5,712 nt of DNA from Candidatus Poseidoniales archaeon (GTDB lineage Archaea; Thermoplasmatota; Poseidoniia; Poseidoniales; Poseidoniaceae), in the NCBI GenBank assembly GCA_012270265.1, contig JAAXIR010000057.1, positions 3,791 to 9,502 of the forward strand. The letters are read 5' to 3'. This document shows, piece after piece, positions 1-5,712 of this stretch (positions are counted from its first letter, which is position 1; every line of letters begins with the position of its first letter). The notes beneath the pieces are model-generated. The model did no database searches. It was given only the letters and a program-made list of their open reading frames with translations, and was not told the origin of the DNA. Made by a program: the position numbers and the translations under genes.

Positions 1-1302
1 TTGCTCACAAATGATTTCGGCTTCATCACCTTCAATTCCAATGGATGTGAGTCCTGCAAGGCCGAAATCTTTCCACAAGGCATGGACTGCATCGGTGAGA
101 CTTGCACCTTCCATGACTTCGACGATGCATCCTTCACGTTCCTGTCGTCCACCCCTTGCATCGATTCGAATTCCTTCTTCTGTTTGTTCCATGGCCTCAA
201 GGAACACGCCTGCTGCAAGCAGTTTCTCATCCTGTGATCCTTGCAGGTCTTCCAAAGATGCTAGGATCAGTTCAATGGAATCTCCTTTGCTCCACGAAGA
301 GCCGATCAGCAATCCGAAATCGAGCGAATCAAGAACTGCACGTTCACAAGCGCGCGTGAGGTTGCCTTCTGGAACAGTCAAACCATGCCAACCAGCCATC
401 AACTTCTCAAGCCCTTCTTGTGCACCAGTTGGAAGACTATCATCTAAGTCCCATCCATTTGGAACCCACATCGCATCAATGTCAACAATCGAGGTAAGCA
501 ACGGAGGGAGCATCGAAAGTGCAAGATGGTGAACAAACGCACTCTGTTTTTCTTTGGTAGCCTTCAGTGATTGCAAATCGATCCCAACAATCGGTCCGTG
601 TTTGAAAGTGAGACGAACCCATCCTTGTGAGGAAGGCGTACCGTTGCGAACCTCTTGGCTAGTTATATCCCCAGCCACGTAAACATCGACACCCTCTAAT
701 TCCTCGTGTTTGAAATCAAAACGAGATCGCTCGAGGACATCTTCTAGCCATCCCTTAGGAGGGTTTGGATTTGGTCCAGTGCATACGAATCCATCTTCCC
801 AGGAGAAGAAGTACATGCCTTTCCGTGCGTGTTCTTCCCATGGCAACATTCGTAGTGTGAGATTCTGATGATTTTGCAATCCAGCGAGATATCCTTGCTT
901 CCCGTCACCTCGTCGAATAAACGAACCCGACCCAAAATTCGGGGATTTGAAATTTCCAACGAGTGAAATGTCCTCATCATGTGCAGCGTGCAATGAGCCA
1001 GCGAGGGCTTTCCCGACAGGATCGCCCCTTTTTGCAAGCATACGCTTTGAGAGCCATTTCATATCGTCCTTTTTGTCAACAATCTTTCGAAGATCTTGCA
1101 ACGTTTTTGTTACCGGATCTTTACGTCCCCAACTCAAGCGCCCCTTCCATGTCATGGAAGGGAGATACTTGTCAGGATCGTCGAGGAGCTGTCGCAATTG
1201 ACGACTGAGCCTCTTCGCCGTAGCATCGTTTGCATGCTTCGTTCCACGCATCCGCATCCGCTGTTTTTGGCCAGGGAAGGATACCTGCGCTGGTCGTGCC
1301 AT
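1..1302 (-). CDS. Uncharacterised protein, 3' end beyond the window
   Basis: An uninterrupted minus-strand frame of 434 codons that reaches the left edge without a stop, so the C-terminus is missing. I do not recognise the family. The start is the ATG at 1302: the frame is open back to a TGA at 1384-1386, but there is no ATG, GTG or TTG between. A purine-rich GGGATGAC (1309-1316) lies 6 nt upstream as a possible ribosome binding site. The first 90 residues are strongly basic (Arg/Lys-rich, e.g. QKQRMRMRG near residue 12), which could suit nucleic-acid contact; this is inference only. The rest alternates predicted strands and helices, with Trp/Phe-rich stretches (MYFFSWEDGF near 163) and an acidic Leu-rich helical part from about 320. 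There is no signal peptide or membrane segment, so it is probably cytoplasmic. It is divergent from the MBL gene. Coding status is strong from frame length and codon use; function is unknown. Confidence 0.85.
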   Translation of the reverse strand, partial: MARPAQVSFPGQKQRMRMRGTKHANDATAKRLSRQLRQLLDDPDKYLPSMTWKGRLSWGRKDPVTKTLQDLRKIVDKKDDMKWLSKRMLAKRGDPVGKALAGSLHAAHDEDISLVGNFKSPNFGSGSFIRRGDGKQGYLAGLQNHQNLTLRMLPWEEHARKGMYFFSWEDGFVCTGPNPNPPKGWLEDVLERSRFDFKHEELEGVDVYVAGDITSQEVRNGTPSSQGWVRLTFKHGPIVGIDLQSLKATKEKQSAFVHHLALSMLPPLLTSIVDIDAMWVPNGWDLDDSLPTGAQEGLEKLMAGWHGLTVPEGNLTRACERAVLDSLDFGLLIGSSWSKGDSIELILASLEDLQGSQDEKLLAAGVFLEAMEQTEEGIRIDARGGRQEREGCIVEVMEGASLTDAVHALWKDFGLAGLTSIGIEGDEAEIICEQ

Positions 1303-1388
1303 AAGCCCGTCATCCCATTCCAGACAGGCGTCTCGCTTGAGGTCTTCCCCCTGAATATGTCTATGTTGCAGGAGTGTGTGCTGTCATC
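1303..1388. promoter_or_regulatory. Divergent promoter region, 86 bp
   Basis: This short spacer separates two divergent starts and must hold the 5' signals of both genes unless they lie inside the genes. The only AT-rich patch is about 1353-1364 (AATATGTCTATG). It sits roughly 26-30 bp before the plus-strand ATG at 1389, as expected for an archaeal TATA box of a nearly leaderless transcript. Read on the other strand (ACATATTC) it could serve the minus gene with a short leader. Neither is a good TATA consensus and no BRE is clear, so this is a weak positional call. Confidence 0.25.
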
Positions 1389-2228
1389 ATGGCGGTCGTT
1401 ACATTGCTTGGAATCGCCCAAGACGGAGGGCGCCCCCAACCTGGCTGCACGCGTCCATGTTGCGAAAATCTTGGAAGTGAGGATTTCAGAAGCCCTGTTT
1501 CGCTGGGCATCCAAACCTCAGGAGGAAAAACCATTCTTGTCGAAGCGACAAGAGATTTGGGACGGCAACTCCGATTCATTGGAAATCCTTCCGTTGATCA
1601 CCTCATTCTCACACATGCCCATCTTGGGCATGTGGATGGGTTGGGTCTGTTCGGTAGAGAAACCATGTCGGCTCGAAACATCAAACTCCATTGCAGTCCG
1701 TCCATGCAATCTCTCGTCGAGAGAACTCCAGCATGGAACCAGTTGTTGAAACAAAATGTGCTTCATTTCGCATCATTCCCTCGTATTGAAATTGATGATG
1801 TTGTGGTTGAATTCCACAAAGTACCTCATCGGGATGAATTGTCAGATACACACGCAATCATTGTTCGTGGTAAGACGAAATCGCTTCTCTTTCTGTCCGA
1901 TCATGACACCTGGAGAGAAACGCTTGATGCATACGAATGCGAGACCATACGTGAATTCCTTTCCAAATTAAATGTAGATATTGCGTTGCTTGATGGGACA
2001 TTCTGGTCTGGCGATGAATTGCAAGGGCGCGACATGAATGTTGTACCACATCCAACTGTACAAGAATCACTTGAGCGATTGGGTATGCGATTGGAAAAAG
2101 ATCCACAAATTGTGTTCTTTCATTTCAATCACACAAATCCATTGCACAACACGGACTCGGAAGAATACAGTATCCTCAAAGAATTAGGCTGGGACGTTGG
2201 CTTTGAAACCCAACAATTTACTCTTTGA
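1389..2228 (+). CDS. PqqB-like MBL-fold metallo-hydrolase
   Basis: A 279-residue metallo-beta-lactamase-fold protein of the PqqB/PhnP-like type (COG1235), probably a cytoplasmic metal-dependent hydrolase of unknown substrate. Features in order: an N-terminal strand and loop LLGIAQDGGRPQPGC (6-20), with Cys20, Cys24 and Cys25 as a possible extra metal site; the MBL metal motif THAHLGH (75-81), followed by a GLGLFGRE segment (84-91); VPHRDELSDTH (145-155); SDHDTW (170-175); and HFNHTNPLH (245-253). The His/Asp-rich blocks after the metal motif match this branch. The Asp of the usual HxHxDH motif is Gly80, a variant I recall from PqqB-like proteins outside PQQ operons. No other PQQ gene is present, so a PQQ role is unlikely. 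The start at ATG 1389 is preferred over an in-frame GTG at 1374, because family members begin directly at the first strand. A GGAG at 1371-1374 is 14 nt upstream, rather far. The 3' end overlaps the convergent symporter gene by 11 bp. Confidence 0.88.
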   Translation: MAVVTLLGIAQDGGRPQPGCTRPCCENLGSEDFRSPVSLGIQTSGGKTILVEATRDLGRQLRFIGNPSVDHLILTHAHLGHVDGLGLFGRETMSARNIKLHCSPSMQSLVERTPAWNQLLKQNVLHFASFPRIEIDDVVVEFHKVPHRDELSDTHAIIVRGKTKSLLFLSDHDTWRETLDAYECETIREFLSKLNVDIALLDGTFWSGDELQGRDMNVVPHPTVQESLERLGMRLEKDPQIVFFHFNHTNPLHNTDSEEYSILKELGWDVGFETQQFTL

Positions 2229-4281
2229 CTTCTGTTAACGTATAGTCGAGCGTAATCAGAGATATTGTCCAATCAACGGATTCATCCGAATCTCCGTTTT
2301 GGCAGACCGGGGAACCGCCACTATTGACAACAACGTTGATTGTAAATTCGTACAATCCCATCCCGACACCACCACCATCGAGCATGGAAGCGATTGAGGA
2401 GGTTGAGTTGGTCGTTGTGCTTCCAACCAGAGTAGAATCTATCCAATAGAATTCAGATTCGAGGGTCTGCTGCAATCCTGAATTCGCTACAGTTGAACCA
2501 TCGATGCCTCCATCATATCCAACTTCGTCATCCTCCGTATTTGCGAGGAAATTGCAAGCTTGCTCGTTATCCGCATGACTCGTCGTCATGTGGAACCCTA
2601 CGACGTTTAGCCCATTCCAATCGACAGCATCACTGGAAGCTGAAACTTGAGCGCTATCTGAAATCACTTCAGTCCCCGATCCAATTTCGATAAGCGAAAA
2701 ATTCCCATCGATTTGATACATAGCGACCCTGTTTGCATCTGAGTCTCCATCACCTTCTGGTCCGTAGACTGCATAGGCTCCTTCGGCAACGCCCACAAAA
2801 CAGAGCGCGATGATACCGACTGTTGCAAACTGTCGACGACGTTCTTTTGAAATTTCGAAACGGCCAAACGGATTGGAAGCAGAATCTTCACGTACAGCGC
2901 ACATGATGAAGTGGGCAATGAACGCCGATCCAACGCCTGGAACGGATGGGAAAACGTCCTCTCCAAGACCAAGGAATGTCCAAACGATGACGCCTGTGAA
3001 GGCCGATATCATCATGACAATGGAGTGGAATGTATCGGGCTTGTAACCTGTCCAGCGAACAATGAGAAGTGGAACAAAGATGCCACCAAGGCCGTAGACT
3101 GCAAGAACCACCAAGGCGAAGACAGAATCACCGCCCGGCACGTAAAGGCCTCCGACCGAAATCAATGTTGCAGCAGCTGCGACGTACAATGTAACGATCT
3201 TGGTTGTCTTGTGATCTTCTCGCCATTCTGGTTTGATGTCGTCGGTAATGGCTGCGGTACAAGCAAGGACTTGACTGTCAGCAGTCGACATTGTTGCAGC
3301 GAAAATCGATGCAAGAATCATTCCAACACCGAGTGCAGGTAGTGTGTCCATAGCGAGGGCAGGTAGGCCGAGTTCAGCATCGAAATCACCGTCTGTAAAC
3401 AAGACCCGACTGGCAAGTCCAACGATGAACATCAAAGCGATGAACGGCGTTTGCCAGACGAAAAACCAAATCATGGCCTGCTTTCGATCCTCATCGGATT
3501 TGAGCGTCATGACCCTGGATACGACCTGAGGTTGACCTGCAACACCCAATCCACCAAGGAAGAATGCGAGCAGATAAAGTGAGATTCCCAATGAGATATC
3601 TGTCGGTAGGAAATTGACAAGGGTCGCACTTTGCGATTCCAGTTCACTGTGCATGCCAGAGAATCCTCCAACGTCGCCAAGAGCAACCCAGCACAGGATG
3701 ACCGATCCAACGATCATCACGCAGGATTGGGCTGCGTCGGTCCAAATTGAAGCACGAATACCTCCTGCGTAACAGTATGCAACGACAAGAACGAATCCGA
3801 TGAGAATGCCAACCAACTCAGGCCAGCCGAGCATAACAAAGAGAGCCTTTCCTCCTGCAGTAAGTTGCGCTGCTGCATAGATTGACAAGAAGAACACGGA
3901 GAGTACTGCAGCCAATTTTGCTTCGGGAGCCCCTGCTTTCTCAGAGACAAGGGAAGAAAGCGAACGCAATCCACGCTCGTTTCCTTCTTTTTGGATGAAT
4001 TTGTACAGCCAAGCCCATGCAACCAATTGTCCAACAGTGGAAATCAAACCGATCCAAATGGCAGAATAACCCATCAAGTAGATGAATCCAATGAAACCGA
4101 TGAACATGTAACCAGAGTTCCACGTACTGACCGCTGAGAGCGCTGCGAGAGCAGGATGCATCCCACGTCCTGCTACGAGGTAGTCATCGGTTGTGTCTTG
4201 TTTGACGCGCATGCTTGCAAGTCCAACACCTGCAAAAAAACCGAGAAATAGCAAGAAGGAAAGAAGAATTCCAACATCCAT
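2218..4281 (-). CDS. Sodium:solute symporter with C-terminal ectodomain
   Basis: A 687-residue membrane transporter of the sodium:solute symporter family (SSS, PutP branch), expected to import a small organic solute, perhaps an amino acid or organic acid, using the Na+ gradient. The SSS core is residues 1-465. It includes DYLVAGRG (33-40), TM2 with ALSAVSTWNSGY (47-58), AGGIRASIWTD (172-182, like the PutP GG..A..WTD loop), PQVVSRVM (251-258), and ASIFAATMSTADSQ (324-337). In the last, Ala329, Ser332 and Thr333 align with the PutP sodium-site residues Ala337, Ser340 and Thr341. I count 13 core membrane segments, then a cytoplasmic basic patch KERRR (479-483) and a 14th segment (about 485-506). 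That places residues 508-687 outside the cell. This tail is absent from ordinary PutP (about 500 residues). The start is fixed by a strong Shine-Dalgarno site at 4285-4293. The gene lies 4 nt after the dph5 remnant, so co-transcription is likely. The substrate cannot be told from sequence. Confidence 0.92.
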   Translation of the reverse strand: MDVGILLSFLLFLGFFAGVGLASMRVKQDTTDDYLVAGRGMHPALAALSAVSTWNSGYMFIGFIGFIYLMGYSAIWIGLISTVGQLVAWAWLYKFIQKEGNERGLRSLSSLVSEKAGAPEAKLAAVLSVFFLSIYAAAQLTAGGKALFVMLGWPELVGILIGFVLVVAYCYAGGIRASIWTDAAQSCVMIVGSVILCWVALGDVGGFSGMHSELESQSATLVNFLPTDISLGISLYLLAFFLGGLGVAGQPQVVSRVMTLKSDEDRKQAMIWFFVWQTPFIALMFIVGLASRVLFTDGDFDAELGLPALAMDTLPALGVGMILASIFAATMSTADSQVLACTAAITDDIKPEWREDHKTTKIVTLYVAAAATLISVGGLYVPGGDSVFALVVLAVYGLGGIFVPLLIVRWTGYKPDTFHSIVMMISAFTGVIVWTFLGLGEDVFPSVPGVGSAFIAHFIMCAVREDSASNPFGRFEISKERRRQFATVGIIALCFVGVAEGAYAVYGPEGDGDSDANRVAMYQIDGNFSLIEIGSGTEVISDSAQVSASSDAVDWNGLNVVGFHMTTSHADNEQACNFLANTEDDEVGYDGGIDGSTVANSGLQQTLESEFYWIDSTLVGSTTTNSTSSIASMLDGGGVGMGLYEFTINVVVNSGGSPVCQNGDSDESVDWTISLITLDYTLTEVKE
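2221..2760 (-). other. Acidic extracellular domain fused to the symporter
   Basis: This part of the symporter gene encodes residues 508-687, after the last membrane segment. It begins with an acidic linker (PEGDGDSDAN) and is rich in Asp, Ser, Thr and Gly, with no further membrane segment. It has two cysteines (576 and 660) that could form one disulfide and two N-glycosylation sequons (Asn527-Phe-Ser, Asn625-Ser-Thr). The last 50 residues alternate hydrophobic and polar positions (YEFTINVVV, SVDWTISLITLDY), as in a beta-sandwich. I recognise no named domain. Outside location follows from the membrane-segment count and is inference; solute capture or cell-surface anchoring are possible roles. 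Confidence 0.6.
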
Positions 4282-4284
4282 CGT

Positions 4285-4293
4285 ATCACATCC
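4285..4293 (-). promoter_or_regulatory. Ribosome binding site of the symporter
   Basis: On the minus strand this reads GGATGTGAT, matching 8 of 9 bases of the archaeal consensus GGAGGTGAT, 3 nt before the symporter ATG. It overlaps the last codons and the TGA stop (4286-4288) of the upstream frame. This overlap is typical of translational coupling within an operon and supports ATG 4281 as the true start. Confidence 0.65.
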
Positions 4294-4468
4294 AACGGTT
4301 GATGGCCTCTTGTTCCATCTCCGACAAGTTGGCTAAGAAGACCATGCAATTCAATCTCCCGCCTGATTGTGTTTTGAGATTGTTGATGGAAGTCGTTTTC
4401 AATAAGGCTTCGTCTGTACCTAAGTCTAAGAAAAGGACGCACATGGAATCAAACAACTTTTCTTCTTT
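4286..4468 (-). pseudogene. In-frame C-terminal remnant of dph5 after a stop codon
   Basis: Directly after the dph5 TAA, the same reading frame stays open for 60 codons to a TGA at 4286-4288. By eye this segment lines up without gaps with the C-terminal part of archaeal Dph5. VLFLDLGTDEALLKTTSINN takes the place of the family stretch around VVVLARAGS. GGRLNCMVFLANLSEMEQEA takes the place of the stretch around LIVPGKLHxxE. Hydrophobic spacing and length fit (total about 271 residues if joined, against 250-280 for the family), but the Ala of ARAGS and the late His that I recall as S-adenosylmethionine contacts are not kept. If translated separately, it could start at ATG 4444 (52 residues) or TTG 4456, neither with a clear ribosome binding site. 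It has no membrane segment, so it is not a small symporter subunit. It may be a decaying end, a readthrough extension, or a split subunit. Confidence 0.5.
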
Positions 4469-5104
4469 TTACTTCAAATCATTATCACCATCTGATTCAC
4501 TGAGTTTTTGAGCCATTTTTTCGATGCTTGCGAATGCATCCACTGGCTGCATGGGGCGCTGGTCACCAGTCCCTGCGCCGGTAGGATCGAGATCAAACAA
4601 CACCAAGGTGTGAAGACCTTGCATCTGATTTCTCAACATCACTTCGAGTGGTGACGTAACAATCCATTCACCGTACGGATAGGTCAACGTTGTTGACCGC
4701 CCAAATTTGTAATCCGAAAGACCTGTTGAACCCGGAACAAGCGTTGTCACAGAGATGCCATGAATCACTCGAACAGGAAGACCAGCTTTCAGAGCACGTA
4801 GTTGAAAGTCGATGTGGGTCGTTGCCTGCATTGGATCACCAACAACCAAGATGGCGATCGACTGCGCTTTCGCTCGTTCGAAGAGCTCTTCTGGTCGCTC
4901 AACAGCAGGCCGCATGATGCGTTCAATTGGGCCAATTAATTCCTCTAATCTGGACAGTTCATCCTCAGGCCACAATGCCGTGTAAGCTTCATAGAGACGG
5001 ATATCAGCGTTCTTTGCAGCTTCAACAGCTTCAAGCGTCATGGTTTCGACCTTTCCGGGCCCCATTCCAATCAGTGCAAAGCCAGTCATGCTGCCATTTT
5101 CCAT
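4469..5104 (-). CDS. dph5: Diphthine synthase, short form ending at an in-frame TAA
   Basis: Diphthine synthase transfers methyl groups from S-adenosylmethionine to the modified histidine of elongation factor 2, the second step of diphthamide synthesis, in the cytoplasm. The 211-residue product shows the tetrapyrrole-methylase-like fold of the family: LIGMG (11-15), LYEAYT (37-42), the cofactor loop GDPMQATTH (89-97), VIHGISVTT (113-121), STGLSDYKFGRS (126-137), and GLHTLVLFDLD (163-173). It then ends after one more helix (about 186-201) and an acidic tail. Archaeal Dph5 normally has 60-85 more residues here, which complete the cofactor pocket. The same frame continues past the TAA (4469-4471) with a diverged version of that part. 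ATG 5104 is chosen because GAGGT (5111-5115) lies 6 nt before it; TTG 5110 and ATG 5089 are alternatives. It is divergent from trm5 and upstream of the symporter. Family identity is firm; activity of the short form is doubtful. Confidence 0.88.
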   Translation of the reverse strand: MENGSMTGFALIGMGPGKVETMTLEAVEAAKNADIRLYEAYTALWPEDELSRLEELIGPIERIMRPAVERPEELFERAKAQSIAILVVGDPMQATTHIDFQLRALKAGLPVRVIHGISVTTLVPGSTGLSDYKFGRSTTLTYPYGEWIVTSPLEVMLRNQMQGLHTLVLFDLDPTGAGTGDQRPMQPVDAFASIEKMAQKLSESDGDNDLK

Positions 5105-5141
5105 CCTCAAACCTCATACTTGCGATGGTTCTCCGAGACCC
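5105..5141. promoter_or_regulatory. dph5: 37-bp divergent spacer with the dph5 ribosome binding site
   Basis: On the minus strand GAGGT (5111-5115) lies 6 nt before the dph5 ATG at 5104, a reasonable ribosome binding site. For trm5 I see no comparable site before ATG 5142, so its transcript may be leaderless. The spacer has no AT-rich TATA-like element. Promoter elements for both genes must lie at least partly inside the opposite gene or be poor matches to consensus. Confidence 0.4.
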
Positions 5142-5712
5142 ATGCGTCATTTGAGGGTGCCGAGTGCTCAGACGTCGCATTGGATTGACCTTTGCAAAAC
5201 GAACGGCTGGTATGAAACCGGGTATCGAGTGCAACGAGTTGGTGACGACACGGCCATTCCACTCAGTACGCATGCGCCTCTAGCAAACGATTCTGTTTGG
5301 GGTGAAAACACAATCATCGATCTTGATGTAACGGATAAGAAGGTTCGGCACTATTGGGAACACATTTCCGATGAGATACGGACTGAGTTTGGTGATGAGT
5401 TCCCACAAGCGTTTGAGATACAGGGAGATGTTTTGCTCGTTAAGATTCCGGACGAGATGATTGAGATTGAACACGAAATTGCACGAGCGATGTTGGAACA
5501 ATTCCCATCCGTTCGCGTCGTGTGTCATGACGATGGCGTTGTAGGCGAATTTAGAGTTCGTAACTTACGGGTACTCAAGGCTCGAAACGACAACGATACG
5601 ACGCTAACACGATACCGAGAACACGGCCATGAATTCAACATCAATCCTGCTGTTGCATACTTTTCAGGTCGTTTTGGAACGCAACGAATACGAACTTTTG
5701 ACGCAGTTACCT
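5142..5712 (+). CDS. trm5: tRNA (guanine37-N1)-methyltransferase, 3' end beyond the window
   Basis: Trm5 methylates N1 of G37 next to the anticodon using S-adenosylmethionine, which prevents frameshifting. The 190 visible codons cover the N-terminal half. An N-terminal D1-like domain (residues 3-41, with TSHWIDLCKTNGWYE and an AIPL end) indicates the class with a tRNA-elbow-binding module, as in Methanocaldococcus jannaschii Trm5. The D2 domain follows: AFEIQGDVLLVKIPDEM (90-106), then GVVGEFRVR (132-140), whose Arg138 matches catalytic Arg145 of the M. jannaschii enzyme. Next is FNINPAVAYFSGRFGTQRIR (165-184), matching the family YFSPRL..ER block. Two positions differ there: Pro is Gly176, and the conserved Glu (Glu185 in M. 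jannaschii) is Gln181. The methyltransferase NPPY motif lies beyond the edge. ATG 5142 is the first suitable start and places the D1 domain correctly. The gene is divergent from dph5. Confidence 0.9.
   Translation, partial: MRHLRVPSAQTSHWIDLCKTNGWYETGYRVQRVGDDTAIPLSTHAPLANDSVWGENTIIDLDVTDKKVRHYWEHISDEIRTEFGDEFPQAFEIQGDVLLVKIPDEMIEIEHEIARAMLEQFPSVRVVCHDDGVVGEFRVRNLRVLKARNDNDTTLTRYREHGHEFNINPAVAYFSGRFGTQRIRTFDAVT

Noticed and set aside
11..532. Plus-strand 173-codon open frame
   Set aside because: It lies antisense to the long minus-strand gene 1-1302, is Ser/Pro/Arg-rich with no family resemblance, and looks like a shadow frame.
744..1037. Minus-strand 97-codon open frame
   Set aside because: It is the shifted frame of the 434-codon gene, which reads straight through this stretch.
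1096..1749. Plus-strand 217-codon open frame
   Set aside because: It spans the 5' end of one real gene, the divergent spacer and part of the MBL gene in another frame. The MBL gene has clear motifs and this one has none.
1389..2228. True PqqB of pyrroloquinoline quinone synthesis
   Set aside because: No other pqq genes are nearby, and the motifs (HAHLGH, HFNHTNP) fit the PqqB-like branch outside PQQ operons.
2911..3342. Plus-strand 143-codon open frame opposite the symporter
   Set aside because: Cys/Asn-rich shadow of well-conserved transporter sequence on the other strand.
4286..4444. A 52-codon frame as a separate small symporter subunit, like the small proteins encoded next to some SSS transporters
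   Set aside because: It has no membrane segment, no good ribosome binding site, is exactly in frame with dph5, and fits the missing Dph5 C-terminal part better.
4282..4468. tRNA or structured RNA in the gap between dph5 and the symporter
   Set aside because: I found no cloverleaf, T-loop sequence or convincing stem; the stretch is better explained as a protein-coding remnant.
4454..4470. T-rich run as a transcription terminator
   Set aside because: The T run is on the plus strand, where no gene ends. On the coding minus strand it is an A-rich run, so it cannot act as a U-tract terminator for dph5.
4286..4471. Frameshift as the cause of the short dph5
   Set aside because: The candidate C-terminal part is in the same frame as the rest of dph5. 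Only the TAA separates them, so no insertion or deletion is needed.

Overview
The window is typical archaeal coding DNA, and its style suggests a marine planktonic euryarchaeon close to Marine Group II (Poseidoniales). The archaeal assignment rests on two genes: a diphthine synthase (dph5), found only in archaea and eukaryotes, and an archaeal-type tRNA m1G37 methyltransferase (trm5). The Poseidoniales placement is an inference from moderate GC content, very short spacers, and an acidic Ser/Thr-rich ectodomain attached to a membrane protein. No rRNA, tRNA, CRISPR array or mobile element was found.

Layout from left to right. A minus-strand gene for an unrecognised protein of at least 434 residues starts at 1302 and runs off the left edge. 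It is divergent, across 86 bp, from a plus-strand PqqB-like metallo-beta-lactamase-fold hydrolase (1389-2228). That gene meets a minus-strand sodium:solute symporter tail to tail (2218-4281) with an 11-bp overlap. The symporter carries an extra C-terminal domain of about 180 residues that is predicted to be extracellular. Upstream of the symporter on the same strand is dph5 (4469-5104). Across a 37-bp divergent gap lies trm5 (5142 to the right edge, incomplete). No stretch above 300 bp lacks a gene.

The most interesting point is dph5. The ORF stops at 211 codons, well short of the usual 250-280. The DNA after its TAA stop stays open in the same frame for 60 more codons, and these look like the missing, diverged C-terminal part of Dph5. 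This second part ends 4 nt before the symporter start codon. So dph5 is either a gene split or broken by one in-frame stop, a readthrough gene, or a two-part protein, and it is probably co-transcribed with the transporter.

The next most interesting points are a Gln in trm5 at the position of the proposed catalytic Glu, and the symporter-ectodomain fusion. Dph5 (diphthamide on EF-2) and Trm5 (m1G37 on tRNA) both act in accurate translocation and reading-frame maintenance. Their head-to-head arrangement therefore makes functional sense, while the symporter and the MBL hydrolase have no evident link to them.
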